From Pempheris klunzingeri (Eukaryota > Chordata > Actinopteri > Acropomatiformes > Pempheridae), in the NCBI RefSeq assembly GCF_042242105.1, contig NC_092028.1, positions 10,835,338 through 10,899,337 on the forward strand: a stretch of 64,000 nucleotides of DNA, in the 5' to 3' direction. Shown here piece after piece: positions 12,301-40,794 of the stretch. Numbering within the stretch: the stretch's first letter is position 1; every line of letters starts with the position of its first letter. A model generated the notes under the pieces. It saw nothing but the letters and a program-made list of their open reading frames with translations, made no database searches and was not told the DNA's origin. The translations under genes were made by a program, and so were the position numbers.

Positions 12301-15300
12301 CCTAAAAGCTGCCAACAAACTCATCAAGGAAATGGTCCAAGAGGTAAACCTGTTTTCCTTCTCTTTACTCCTTTTATAAACTGCACTCTTCCTGTTATAC
12401 AGTACATTAACTGTCTCACCATTTATTTTAGTGCTGCAGATATATTCTTGTATGCGATTCTTTTTTCTAATTTCTTAAAGTAAAGGAATGCAGAGTGCTG
12501 CACTCGCAGCAAGAACATTAACGGAATAAGGAAATGGGTTGGTTGCCCTGGGGGGTTTTGTGTGTCACTGGCAGAGTGATTCAGCAGGAATTCAGAGTAA
12601 ATTTGTCCTGATTTCAGGGGTAATAGGAGCTGTTCTTTGCTCTTATCTTTAGACTTTTCTAATAGTCTTTCCCCGACCTTCCTGCACTACCTCATTCTTA
12701 TCTTTGGCAATGTTTTTGTATTTCTATTGTACGGTCATGCATGTGCACATGCTTGATATCTGTGCCATTCCCAAATTTGCCTTTTGTGTGTTGTAGGATC
12801 AGAGGCGAGCAGAGAAGGTGTCAAAGCGGGTGAACGCCATTCAGGAAGTGAAGGAGAGCGTCACACTGCTGACTCAGCTTCTGCAGGACTACGACATCAA
12901 AGCCAGCAATCAGAGCAACGCTGAACTCATACAGGTCAAGTGAAGCACAGATGCTTTTAAGAGGGAGATTCAGTTTATACACAAATATAGTTTAACAGAA
13001 ACTTGGTTTCAGATGTTTAATATAGTGTGTTTTGTGTGGCCAGGATCTGTACCAGCGCTGTGAGAAAATGAGACCTACACTGTTCAGACTGGCAAGTGAC
13101 ACAGAGGACAACGACGAGGCTCTGGGTGAGTGTTATTTGTATTCATCTGCCCTTAAATATCACAAGAGGGAATTTTTGCAATTATTATCATTCATTGCTG
13201 AGTTGGTTTTTTTTGCTCTCATCAGGTAGAACAAAAATAATCCCACAATGTTTATTTGCTGCATCATTCAACTGTCCAGGTGACACTGAACTCAGGCTTC
13301 TTTCACAAGAGACATGCCCATAAAATAAACACAGAACAAAGAGGGGCTAATAACTGAAAGCAGATGCCATTCAGTATTTGTTACGACACAGCGTGTTGCT
13401 CTTCATGTACAAATTAAGCATCCTCACTGTCTTTACTATGCAGAAATCTTTCTGCTTTCATTGTCAGTGCATTTTTAGCCATTTGAGGAAACGTTACTGG
13501 AGCCACTTGCAACTCCTTGTAAAATATTAAAAATAAATTTAATCAACTAGACTTGATGATTTTATTGGAGAAAGTTTTCTTTTACTCAAAGCTTATAGCG
13601 CTGCAGAGGTTCATGGTATTTCTCTAGAATCCCCTTCTAACTAAACCCATTGCTGGTTCCCACACCAAATGTCAAATACTTTTTGAGCACTGTCCCTTCA
13701 ACTTTAGCTGGAAAGCTGGCTTTTTTTTTTTTTTGGTACTCTGTTCGACCTGTCTTATAAATAGCATTTCTAAGCTCTAGTCCACCCTGCTGCCTGCAGG
13801 AGAGACATCAGTTCTGATCAACACTGTGAAAACAAAAAGAGGAATTTTCTCACGTCTTTCTACAGCGGAGATCCTGCAGGCCAACGACAGCCTGACCCAC
13901 GTCATCAACCTGTACAAGCAGAGGGTGAAGGGAGAGATAGTAAACGGCAACAACACATTAAACACTCAGAAACAATCAGGTGGGTGAGGCGTTGAGCACT
14001 GAAAGTGCTTAATAAAGTGGTTTTTAGAATTAACTGTCTACAGAAATGTTCAAAGCAGAAACATTCATAGATTTAGGGCATCCTAGATTTTGTCCGCTTG
14101 AAATGAACCGGCTCAAATCAATTTCTCGCAGGAGGGACGGCTCTGCTAGATCTGTCAGGATTGGACACATCACCACAGTCGCCACCATCCTTCCCAGAGT
14201 GTCCCACTCCAACAGACAGCCTCAACGCCCCCTCGCAAGAAACGGGGATCAGTCTCCTTGACGACGAGCTCATGTCACTCGGTAACAGCACGTCAGACAC
14301 CACAAAACAGTACACTGGAATAAGTTGTACGCTGGCTATTGATTGTGACGGTGTGGAATTGAACCAAATTAAAAATGGAGGCAAAGAAAACTTGTGTGCA
14401 CACCCTGAAAATGAAATTCTGTTCCTGAATAGTACTGCTCTCCTTTTGCACCCCACAGGTTTAAGTGAAGGAACACACACCTCCAACCCTCCCTCACAGC
14501 CTGAGGACTCCACAGCCTGGGACTCATTCCAGGTGAGCAGAGGGAGAATTAATTTATTATCATAACTGTGATGGTCCGTTGACAGTTGGACAAATGATGT
14601 CAGTGTAAATCACCGAGACAGTTGTACTGTTATTTTGTTCTTACACACTCTCACCTTCTGCTTCCAGTCCTCTGACAGCATAGACGCAGACATCCCAGCA
14701 GCACCCAGCCTCCTCCTGAGTCCGGATCCGCCCTCCCTCTCTCAACCCCTTTCGTCTGGCTCCACCCCTGGGAACTCTGCCCTGGATGAACTGGACCTGC
14801 TGGGAAAGACACTTCTGCAGCAGGCCCTGCCTCCAGAGGGCCTGCAGGTCAAATGGTATTTAACCCCCTGGCCTCACCCTAACACTGTTACATTGCTGCT
14901 AAACCTGTGGGGAAACAACCTTGATCACCCTAGTTTTAGTTTAACATGCTTGTCTGCTTGGTGATCATTGGTATACATGAGTAATTGAACAGTCACTGCA
15001 CTCTACACTTTCATTCTGGCTGTTCGTTTAACTCCTGGTTGCCTGCATGCCCCAAAATGCCCCTTAGAAATGTTGTCTCCTTATGCACTGACAAAAAAGA
15101 TCCCAGCTACAACAATTAAAAAGTTTAAAAGTTCCGATTAATGTAATTTTCCAATTCTTAGTGAGAGAATCAACCATTGAAGTCTAAATTGGTAATGGGG
15201 ATTTAAAAAAAAAAAAATTGGCAGACCTATTTAAATTAAACCACTCAAATTAAAATTCAGACAGTATCTTCTTTCAAAACAATATGTACGATAAAATTGG

Positions 15301-16825
15301 TTTCTTTTCAGTTTGAGAGGTAGAAGGTAGAATTGAGCACTCTGTGAAAAGGACACAAACACACAGAGATGAATCGCTCATCTTTCTGCTTTTAGGGACA
15401 AGCAGCAGTCCAAACCAACTCTAAGAGATCTCCAGAGCAAGTCTGGGCCAAGCGTCGCCCCAAACCCCATCCCTGTCTTCACCGCTGAACATCCTGCACC
15501 CCTCCCCAACTCTCAGCCCACCCTCGGAGCATCGTTGCTGGATATGTCCCCGACTCACACCGAAACTCCTTCTGCAGAGGTCACCCTGACTGATGTTTTT
15601 GTACCGCTAGAATCCATTAAGCCCAGTAAGTAAAATCAGTGGCTTCATGCTTCTGTCCACCTGGAAGTCCAGATTTATGATACGCTCTCCTCCTCCCCTT
15701 CTCCAGGTAGCCTGTTGCCTGTGACTGTGTTTGACGGACACAGTCTGCGGGTTCTCTTTCACTTTGCTCACGACTCGCCTCCATCTCGTCCTGATGTGCT
15801 GGTGGTGATCATCTCCATGCTGTCGTCCGCCCCTGTCCCCGTCACCAACATAAACTTCCAGACCACAGCTCCAAAGGTCAGCAGAAGAAAGTTCAGGGCC
15901 TTCGTCTCCAAATACAGTGGATTAGATCAGTCTGTTAGATCACCCTCGATAAGAGCTGCACATACAACAAGGTTCCTCAAGTTATTGCATCTAACCACTG
16001 ATGCCGATTTACTACCTCAGTAAAGACAGAATGTTTTGTTTCCCAACTGTAGTCTATGGCAGTGAAGCTTCAGCCTCCATCAGGAACAGAGCTCCCAGCT
16101 TTCAACCCCATCCTTCCTCCTGCTGCCATCACACAGATCCTCCTGCTGGCAAACCCAGACAAGGTAAGCCAAGATCATGGACAATGGGTTGACTTAAATT
16201 GTTCAAACAGGACAGACCATAAGAGTAACCACAGACTGTGTACTTTAATAGCAGTGCTCTAGCATGACACTGCTGATATTCACAGCAAGAAATGGAAAGT
16301 GTCTGAAATAAAATAATCTCCTAAAAGAACCAGACTTTGCCACTTAATTATAGTCTTTGCAGGCCAGGACAGTATTACAAGCTACAGCTAGATTTCACAC
16401 CAAGTTACATTTTATTAAAGTGACATATCTTGTAGAAGAAATAAAATTATACACAACTTGACTTGAAATGAAACATGCCTACTTAAATGAATTTACTGTC
16501 ACTGGTTGAGTGAACTGCGGACGTCATATAGACTTTGCTGGCCGTGATAAGTCTGCAGTTATCCCTGTTGTATCTCACCGAGTGGTTCTTCTGACTCATG
16601 GCAATGAGATTAGTACAGAGGCTGTCTGTCCAGCCAAAGCTCTCTGGATGTTTAACTATATATCAATCCACCTCTCCCATCCTCTGTGTTTGTGTGTGTG
16701 TGCATGTGCTGCAGGAGAAAGTACAGCTGCAGTACAGATTAACCTTCACCATGGGAGAGCAGGAGCACAGTGAGAGCGGCAGTCTAGAACAGTTTCCTCC
16801 TCCGGAAACTTGGGGGAACCTATAG
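9400..16825 (+). CDS. gga1: ADP-ribosylation factor-binding protein GGA1
   Basis: GGA1 is a monomeric clathrin adaptor that sorts mannose-6-phosphate receptors and related cargo at the trans-Golgi network in an ARF-dependent way. Seventeen exons: 9400-9442, 10327-10411, 10991-11066, 11518-11616, 11731-11854, 12023-12123, 12263-12343, 12797-12934, 13044-13125, 13866-13979, 14132-14281, 14459-14532, 14668-14855, 15396-15625, 15707-15876, 16053-16163, 16715-16825. They total 658 residues; human has 639. The VHS domain fills about residues 1-145 (ATRLLAHKIQSPQEWEA, FRFLNELIKVVSPKYLGS). The GAT domain, about 165-305, has RCEKMRPTLFRLASDTEDND. The hinge keeps LLDDELMSL near 355-363, the internal acidic dileucine-like motif, and LDLLGKTLLQQALPPE. 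The GAE ear, about 528-658, starts at LPVTVFDGHSLRVLFHFA and ends QFPPPETWGNL. The ear and N-terminus match GGA1 better than GGA3 or GGA2, and the neighbours agree. Confidence 0.95.
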
Positions 16826-18055
16826 CATTTAAACACAACCACAACCTGACAGACTCTCTGCTTTCAGACTCAGCTTCCTTTCTAAACTGACGCTCCAACT
16901 CAACATCCTGCATAAGCCTGTTTTCCTTTGTAATCACATTGTACTTTCTTTGATTGGTATTGGTTGTTTTCCTTGGATTATGCTCATGCTCAGTCAGTGT
17001 AACGTGTGTATGCCTTGCTTTAAATGAGTCACGTGTGTCTAGGTCTAGTCTGCTGTATGTGGCTGCTTTAAAACAAACCCGCAACTGCTTCCCCAAAGTC
17101 GTTGCGGTATTGTCATCTTGTTTATGGCAGCAGTGCTACGAAGGAAGAAAACCACGTGAAATGTGTGCATATTTGCTCTTCGTGTGCTTGATGGTTTTTT
17201 TTGTTTCACCTAACGCACAAACTCCGTTATCAGTTGCATTTACCTTCACTTCTGCATGCTCTGCCAACATGGGACACCATGCTTGCAAAATAGAGACCAA
17301 TAGAGAAAGGACATAAGCGTTGCATAGATGCAGCTCATCTTAGTTTGCAAAACAAAGCTATACTTAATCACCTTTCTGTGGTGTCTACTTCATAATGAGT
17401 GCATATCACTAATTTCTTTTATGGCTGAGAGCACTTTTTGATTTGCAGTGGGTTTTTTTTAGTGCTGTTATTCTGTCTTCCCCATCTTCTGAAAAAAAAA
17501 AACCTTCATTTACTGTAACAGAGTTGTGTATTATCTGCCACATGTGCCTACTTTGCAGTTCTAACATTTAAATGTTTGTTTGGATTTGTTTGTCTCATTT
17601 GTTACATGTCATTAGGTCTGCAGTTTGTCTCAGACACAGATCAGCTACTTTATAACCTTTAAATTCTTAATATATTCAAAGCATTTCCTGTAGACTAAGT
17701 AAAATTTTGACTAATCTTTTCTTTAGCTTGTGATTTAAGTTGATATTTCAGAATTTCTTGGGTAAAACTGAGTATCAAAAACTTGAGCACACGCACCCAG
17801 GTGCTCTGGGGACAGTCTCCATCTCAAACATGTTCAACTTGTTTCTACAGTCTGCGATGCATGTCAGCCACGCTGAACACTTCCTCCTCCCCACAGGCTC
17901 TCGATCACATTCCACTGCACTAATCTCCAATACGACTGCTTTGTAAATACCAATGATGGCAGTTCTGTTATGTACATTTGGTTTGTGCGATGTGCAAGAG
18001 TATAACACTGGTAAAATATTCCGAATGGGTAATAAAGTTTTTTTTTTTTTTGGTG
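16826..18055 (+). other. gga1: gga1 3' UTR with poly(A) signal and Pumilio-type site
   Basis: Non-coding sequence after the gga1 TAG. AATAAA at 18031-18036 is the only canonical signal near the end and is followed by a T-rich run, so cleavage is expected near 18050. TGTAAATA at 17942-17949 matches the Pumilio recognition element TGTANATA. No repeat or RNA gene is seen. Confidence 0.6.
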
Positions 18056-18174
18056 ACCTGAAGGCATGTTAATTTGTGTTGTAGATAACTGCTTTGCCAC
18101 TCCCACCACATTGCAATAGCTAAAGCTTTTATCCACCTCCTAAATGTCAGTGTCAATGATATTAAGAGTACACT

Positions 18175-18888
18175 GATACGTTGAAGAGCTTTATTAAACA
18201 AAATGTATAAAGAGACTTGCTATTTGCTAGGAAAATCTGTCATGACTGCTGCAAAGACTTAAAGTAATATCTATGTAATAATTCAGAAATTCAAAGAAAA
18301 AGCCAGAAAAAAACAATAGGAAAGCAATGTTTTTAACCTTAGCTTTGCTTAAGATCAAGATATTTTTTTTCCTTTAATAAATTCAAACTGATCTTGTGGT
18401 TTACAGAGTTTCCGACACAAAAATAAAGATATTGAATCTAAAACCAAAACAAGCTTATGTACACGAATTAACTTCAGCACCTACCTTTGACACACCTAAA
18501 GGGAAAAGGAGCTCTATAAATCCTCTGTAGCAGCTCAGAGGATCACAATAAAAACAGCACGTTTGTACAAAAAGATTTTTTTTAAGCTAATCATGATAAA
18601 CTTCAAGCCAAGTGGCATTGACAAGTTTCTGTCAAATACTTAATTCAGACCAATTTGACCTTTATAGAAAACGTCAGAAACAGAAAGGGTTGACCACTCC
18701 ATCAACAAACTAAGATATTAACAATAAACAAAATCCAAATGGGGGTGTCTATCTGTAAAAGCACAGTGCATGTTGCTGTTAAAAGTGGCCAACTACCAAG
18801 GACTTAACCCTTGCAAAAACATTTCTCACTCATTTTGACACTGGGTGTAGTGTGTGTTGTGCTGTGTATGACTGATGCTCAGACTACA
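18175..18888 (-). other. ddx17: ddx17 3' UTR with poly(A) signal
   Basis: The ddx17 transcript runs leftward from its TAA. A minus-strand AATAAA lies at 18195-18190, so the transcript should end near 18175. The convergent gga1 transcript ends about 120 bp away. Confidence 0.6.
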
Positions 18889-25612
<6,724 letters not shown>

Positions 25613-26010
25613 GTTGCCGACACACGCTCTTCTGTGAGTGATGAAGCAGGTATTTAATGTTTCCTTTAGGTCAGTTGGCTCTTTTCTCGGAGAGGTTTCC
25701 TGTATTTACGTATGGTTGCTGCCTTGGGCCTTCCTTGAAAAACACCGTGGCTATATCCTACTCTGCCTCTATTTCAGCCGAATGCTAACTGGATATTAAC
25801 GTTGAACGCTGTCTGAACGAGGAAACTATCACTTTCTTATAGGCTTGTTGAGAAGTCAAATATCGCACCACGGCATGTTTTCGGTGTGGTGACTGTAAAC
25901 TTCAGCTCGCAGACACACTAACAAGCCGCAGCAGGTGTTGTTGTTGTTGTTAGCATAGCACTTGGCACAGCTGGCGAGCGGAAGTTACTCTGACTGGCTG
26001 CGTGTGAAGC
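25613..26010 (-). promoter_or_regulatory. ddx17: ddx17 5' UTR and promoter region
   Basis: The 400 bp upstream of the ddx17 ATG is relatively CpG-rich compared with flanking DNA and contains GCGGAAGT at 25978-25985, an ETS-type core already on the plus strand, and a GTTGTT run at 25937-25950. The transcription start is not visible; the region is inferred from position. Confidence 0.4.
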
Positions 26011-26604
26011 CCCGCCCACACGAGTATGAGTGACGTCCTCAGAGATGCAACATTTATTTATTTAGTAAAACTAAAATTAAATCGCATCCTTTTCTCTCTA
26101 TCACTTCTGCTCTATAAATCACGTGTCCTGTGTTCTCCTTTAAGAAAAAATCATTAACCAAAAGGAAGAAATATCTATCATATGTTTTCATATTATTTTC
26201 TAGCTTTCAAACGGTTACTCTTATAGTAGTGTTTAAGTATTAGCTGCAGTCAAATGGTCCGTTTTAAGTCACTAGATTTTTAAGGTTATGGGTAAGTATC
26301 ATTTTGATGTAGCTAAGGTTTTATTATTTAATGTATTGTTGGATAATTCAATTGACACTTGTACGATATCTTATTTATTATATTTTCATATCACAGACTT
26401 ATAGATTTATAAAATTCTAGCCTTTAAACTAACTGGCAGCTGTAACGGTAAATATAAGTAAATGCACTTTTGTGGTCTTTACAACTACTGGGTATAGGAG
26501 TTAATATTTCTTTGGACACTCCTAGTCATTGTACAATGTCACAAACATATTACATGCACATGTTGATTGTGTTTGCAAGCTATCTTGAACTAATATCTGA
26601 CAGG
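26011..26604. other. AT-rich intergenic spacer between ddx17 promoter and tmem184b 3' end
   Basis: About 600 bp of AT-rich sequence. I see no exon, RNA gene, repeat or conserved-looking element in it. Confidence 0.5.
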
Positions 26605-28951
26605 AATGTCTAGTTTGCATTTGTCCTTTATTTCCTTTTCAACATCAATAGAAACCAATATAGCATCAAAACATGATAGAGCATTACCAATATACAAAAG
26701 GAAAAGCATACAACAGAAATAAAACAGGAGAATATATGAAAAATGAAAATACTAAACTAAAGCACTATACCAAGCAACTCCATTATAGTCATCATCATGA
26801 ATGTTTCGCAGTGCTTAGTGCTTAACTCTATTTACAACATTCTTTCCTCTCTGGTATAATTTTTCCAGGTTTGATATATTCAGCTTTGTGATTAACGTCC
26901 AGCTTTAAAATCATATATTATTAAATCCATGTTGTTTTGAAGGGCAGAGTATAAGGCAGTGCATTTCACCTTTTCAATTCCACTGAGTTCATGTTACATT
27001 TACAGAACAACTTCACTCAACCTCACCTTTAAATGAAGCACTACAGGTTCAGTGGAAAGGCCGATACAAAAGTGATGCATTAATTGTTGAGTGTAGGAGG
27101 CGGTTGGTGGGATATGGGTTAGCAGTCACAGCTGGAAACCAACTTTTCTACTTTTTAACAATTCTCCAAACACTTATTATTCCACCAATTGAAACCTATT
27201 TTCATATTTGGAAAGTTGACTGTGCTCTTTTGAGGATGCACATCAAATTGGCTGTTAAGTCTTCATCCTGACCACATCAAAAGGACTTTACTGTTCTACA
27301 GTCAATAGGCTTAAGTCAGTCATTAAACTAGGTTTGGATTCTGCATTCAACATAAGAAGAAAATGATGATCGCACATTTAGAGACAGCATTGGGCCTAAT
27401 TTCAATAGAATCTGTCAAAAGATCTACACAGCTTTTATACTGATGTTCTCTGCCATCAAACATTTCTGATCACAACCGCAAGCAACCTCTATACTGGGCC
27501 CTGCAAAAGCCCATATCAAACATCACTTGTTAACATATGAACAATTAACTCAAACACACTGTCTATTAGCTTTTAGGAAAAGCTGATGACTTATAGCACA
27601 ACCTTACAGCTATTAGCTTGCAACCAGATGACGACAGGCAGGTCTGAAGGTTTTGACTCGAGTTTTTATCTACCATACATCACAGTCGCTGTAGTGTCTT
27701 GCTGTACACACACATTTCTATGATCTTGCATACCAGCTTTTAATGCCCATATATTCCTTTTTTAGCCTTATCCGACTGTAGTACCCACCGTCCTCACTTG
27801 ATCACTGTTACTATAGCGGGAATGCCATTATAAACGATACCAGCAGAGGCAAGCCTGATCTGTGCTACATGTAATGCCCTTAATTATGGGATTACAATCC
27901 ACCGCACATCACAGCTGGGCCGGCTCTGCAGGAAGTGTTGCTTCTTCAGTAATCTGTAATCTGCGTGGGTGTTGTCTTTCCATTAGTCTCCCTGCCCACA
28001 CTAAAGTCACTCCTACAGCTGTTCCCTCGGTGCTCCACAAACAATAACATTGCACAATGAGCCCAAGTCAGACCAACAGCTGGAGTCAAAGAATTACACA
28101 TTTAAGTCACAAATAAAAACAGACACAGAATATTTATAACATTTCTGGAATAACAATTTTCCAACAAACTAGTTTTTAAATGAGTTACACCTTTAAGGTC
28201 TTACGACATTTAAATAAAAAAAATATTTGTGAATATTTGTAAAATTCTTATATATTAAAACAAAGCCTGGCAATTAAAAGGCTTCTTAGTTTTGCTTGAC
28301 TATAAATCAATTCTAAATCTTAAGACAGCGTGTCTCATTAAGCGGAGCACAGGGTGCAGCTCCCTCTATTTGGCAATGTTTCGGTACGAGGCAGAGTTGG
28401 CAGAGGTGTGAAGAGGAGTACGGATCGAGAATCAGTAGAAAAACTAAAAGATGAAGGAGGCCATATGCTTCAGGTGTAGATGGCACTTATTTGCTCTAAC
28501 ATACACCTTACCGTATGTCTGTCATATTGTTTTTGCTGTGGTGTTTAAAGTATAGCACAAGGATGCTATATGCAGGCACAGTTATTTGTACCAATCCATT
28601 TTCAACAAATGAATATAGAATATGGTATTTTCTTTCAGTGATGGCCAACTTGACCTACTTGGAACATTTTGACACCGTCTTGTGCTCCCTCTTTTCCTTT
28701 CTGTACCAATTACTTCCTCTTTTTCCTTGTAACAACACTCAATCCCTTCCCACAGCCTGGTAACCATAAATTCACAAGTAGCGTGCATGAATCTGATCTT
28801 TTCATTGTTGTCTTAATGTGAAAAAAAAGAAAACAGAATCTGATTTTCCATGTTAAGGTAGCAACAAAAGATCTGATTTGTCTCTGATAGTTAATAAAAA
28901 TTCAAAATGGGCTACAGGAGTAACGCGAGCCTCTGGGTGAGTGTTTGAGTC
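26605..28951 (-). other. tmem184b: tmem184b long 3' UTR
   Basis: About 2.3 kb of non-coding sequence follows the tmem184b stop on the minus strand. A canonical minus-strand AATAAA lies at 26632-26627 near its end. A Pumilio-type TGTAAATA lies at 26836-26829. The assignment as 3' UTR is inferred from the absence of another gene and the hexamer; earlier poly(A) sites may be used. Confidence 0.5.
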
Positions 28952-37806
<8,855 letters not shown>

Positions 37807-40433
37807 CTGTATGAAGAAAGGGTAAAGATGCAAACTCTTTAGCCGAGTCATTTTAAATAAGTCCTGGCCTATGGTCAACAACAATCACCTGCACAACCTC
37901 AGGTTCCAGATAATAAAGTCTGAATGAAACAACATAACATGTAAATGCAGGCTGAATGGTCGAAGATCTAAATCTCAAACCAACATCTGCTGATGTTAAA
38001 GAAAACAGAAAAAGATACAGAGCAGAGCAAAGTAGGACATTTCACAGATCTATATTGCAAAAGAGACTGTGTGGACAGACAGACGAAACATGATCCAAAC
38101 AGAGGGAGTGAAAAGAGGAGGCATGAGGTAGGTGGGTGAGGAGATGGTAAAGAGTGTAAAAAACACACACACAACACATGGGAAAGGGGGCAGAGCCTGA
38201 ATCACTCAAATACAGCAAATCAGTGTGACAGCAATGAGCTGAGAGCTGCTGACCCAATTTCTCCCTTTCTTTTTCTCTGTGGTTTGCGGAGTGCAGGAAG
38301 ACACATTTCTTCAGAATGATGAAACACCTTTCCACAAATCAGTACTAAAGCTCAGCCCATGCCCTTAGGTAGGTGCTGCAATAAGCATCAAATCTGTGCT
38401 TCACTTCTTCTCAACATTCATTGTCAAAAAATTAAGCCAACTGTGCGGTACAGCACAGTCCAAAACCTGCCAAACTGTCTTCATTAGGTTTCTACAACAT
38501 CAAACCCAATGCTTACACTGCATTTGTACGACATCAGCAGAAGAAGATCTGTAAAATCCCACACCAAGAAATGTCAACAGTGATTCATAAGAAGTGAAAA
38601 TAAGACTCGTGGTGTTAATCACATAATTACACAGCACTGATTTAGACAAATGAAAACAAGACAGGCCCAACGGGAGCTCACAACATCAAAAGCATCCAGA
38701 AAGATGATCCATGTGCCACCAGCCTCAAGATCAAATCACCACAGGTTTTGGAGTGCTGTTATCTCTCCAACTACATCACTGTCTTGGTGTGGATTCCAGG
38801 AAGGCGATAATCTTATCATTCAATGTGAAAACTAATTTCACAGTGACTTTCAAACCCCTCTGTGCATCAGCTAAATATAGGCTGGCATTCAGTGTGGTCA
38901 TGGATGACTCATGCTGCCTGCCAAAGCCTCAATCAGCTTGTGGCAATGCAGTGACTAGGTACACATCAATGTGTCACGCACATCAGAATATGTTTGAGAA
39001 ACTGCCAGGAAATCTAAAACAGCACAGAAAATTAAACTTTCTGCTTACCTGGACAATTTTTAAAAGAAACACCGGAAAACACGGCGAGAACATGAATTTC
39101 CCGTGTTTCACTAGGCTGACATTTTTTAATTGGTGTATTTAAGTCTGAGCAATTAATCACTCTGTAATGTTTATTATTTCATCTTATTCAGTACTGTAGC
39201 TTCTTATTCAGACTTCTCACACAATGATTTCTGAAACAGCAGACAATACCAGCTTTTCTTTCCACAATAACAACGTATGTCCATGTGATCAACAAGTACA
39301 CTACTCAACAACAGAATTTCAGTCTCGAAACTGATGTGACTCGATAAATACTGATATTGGAGGAAGGTTTTAATATTTATCATGCTATCTGACTGTTTGC
39401 CATATTGCCTTGCCCAATGAATAAGACTAGTGGTCTGAAAATGGACTCTACATGTTTACCAACCGTGATTGGATGCATGTTAATCAGTCAAAACAGGCTG
39501 CATATCTAAATTAAATTTTAAAAAAAACATCTAAATCTCATCTGGAAAATAAATATGAGATCTGTGTTCAGCATATACAAGCACTTGCACTTTCAAAAAC
39601 AAAGCTCGATGCTTCCCGGTGGAGCACAGACAAGAGAGGCAGGCAACTCATCAATCCTGCTGACTGCACCCGTGGGTAGGTTTCAAAACATGCATTGTAC
39701 TTTGACCTCAATCGAATCAGCAGTCTTTGTGACAGGCCATCATAAGTCCTGAGGCTAGGAGAGCTGCATCGAAATGACTAAAGCATCCAGTGGGTTTGTG
39801 TTCATCAGAGGCACTGAAGCCCACAGAGCTACTTAGCAGTGACCACATCTCATTTTGATTGTTTCAAGTGTAGCTAGAACAAATCCCATAAAGAACGAAG
39901 GAGCAGGTTTCAACCTTCACAACAGTGTACACAATACAGTGCTGGATTTTAGAGAAAGGCTGACATGATATTTAATGAAAATCCAGCGGGGGCAACGTTT
40001 AGCTCAGTGCTGCTGAATTTGACTGTATGCTAGTTAAGAAAAATACACTAAACTGAAAAATGGCAGCTGTTGTTCAGTGACTCCATCCTCTGCTTCACTT
40101 ACCTCTGCAGTTGTTTGAATCAAAGCATCAGTTTAGCTCATCACCTCAAGTCGACTGCGAACCTTTCAGAGTGAAAAAAGTTATTTGGCCAAGCGCTAAC
40201 ATTCAGCCGACAGTCAGCTACCCATCTAATCACTGAATCATTGTTTGAACACCGGAAACTTGCCTCTTTTTAGAAAGCTGGCAAGTGTCTGCGGCTGAGG
40301 GTTAACTACGCCGAGCAATGCTAGCTAACGTTAGCTAGCCCCCCTAGCCTGGCGCTAGCTTGCTGTTGCTTTTCCCAGCCTAAAGTCAAACAAAAAAAAT
40401 AACACGCTTTCACGAAGCGACGCACTCACTTAC
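37807..40433 (-). other. tmem184b: tmem184b 5' UTR intron
   Basis: A 2.6 kb intron between the inferred 5' non-coding exon and the first coding exon. It holds a TAGC/GTTAGC-rich block near 40190-40370 and otherwise no exon, RNA gene or recognisable mobile element. Confidence 0.45.
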
Positions 40434-40600
40434 AATATTAAAATGGCAAGATAAAACCAGTTGTTTTCAATGACATTTCCCGTCCTATTCTAACCAACTA
40501 GACACCGTTGTTTCATCCACATCACCATCACCAGCAGCTCACTGTACCAACAGCAGCTGCCAGCAAATACTCCGCTCTTGGCGCATGCGTAGTCAAGCTC
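40434..40600 (-). promoter_or_regulatory. tmem184b: Probable tmem184b 5' non-coding exon and promoter
   Basis: A strong donor ATT|GTAAGTGAG at 40433 on the minus strand ends an upstream non-coding exon that should splice to the acceptor at 37807. The region contains TGCGCATGCG near 40580-40590, an NRF1-like palindrome common in TATA-less promoters. A second donor-like GAG|GTAAGTGAAG near 40102 could mark an alternative 5' exon. The transcription start is inferred. Confidence 0.45.
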
Positions 40601-40794
40601 TTTTTAAAAGAGATTTTCTATCTCTCCGGTCTTTGCCATTGAACATAATATAACCTTGTGCAGGTTAGACTGCACGGCGTGTGTCGTTATTGTGTCTAAT
40701 ACTTCCTTCTTGATAATAAATGCACCTCCTTATAAAACTACTACACGCAGCAGCAAACTTAAGATGAGGAAGAAGTTTCAGCAAGAAGGTGTGA

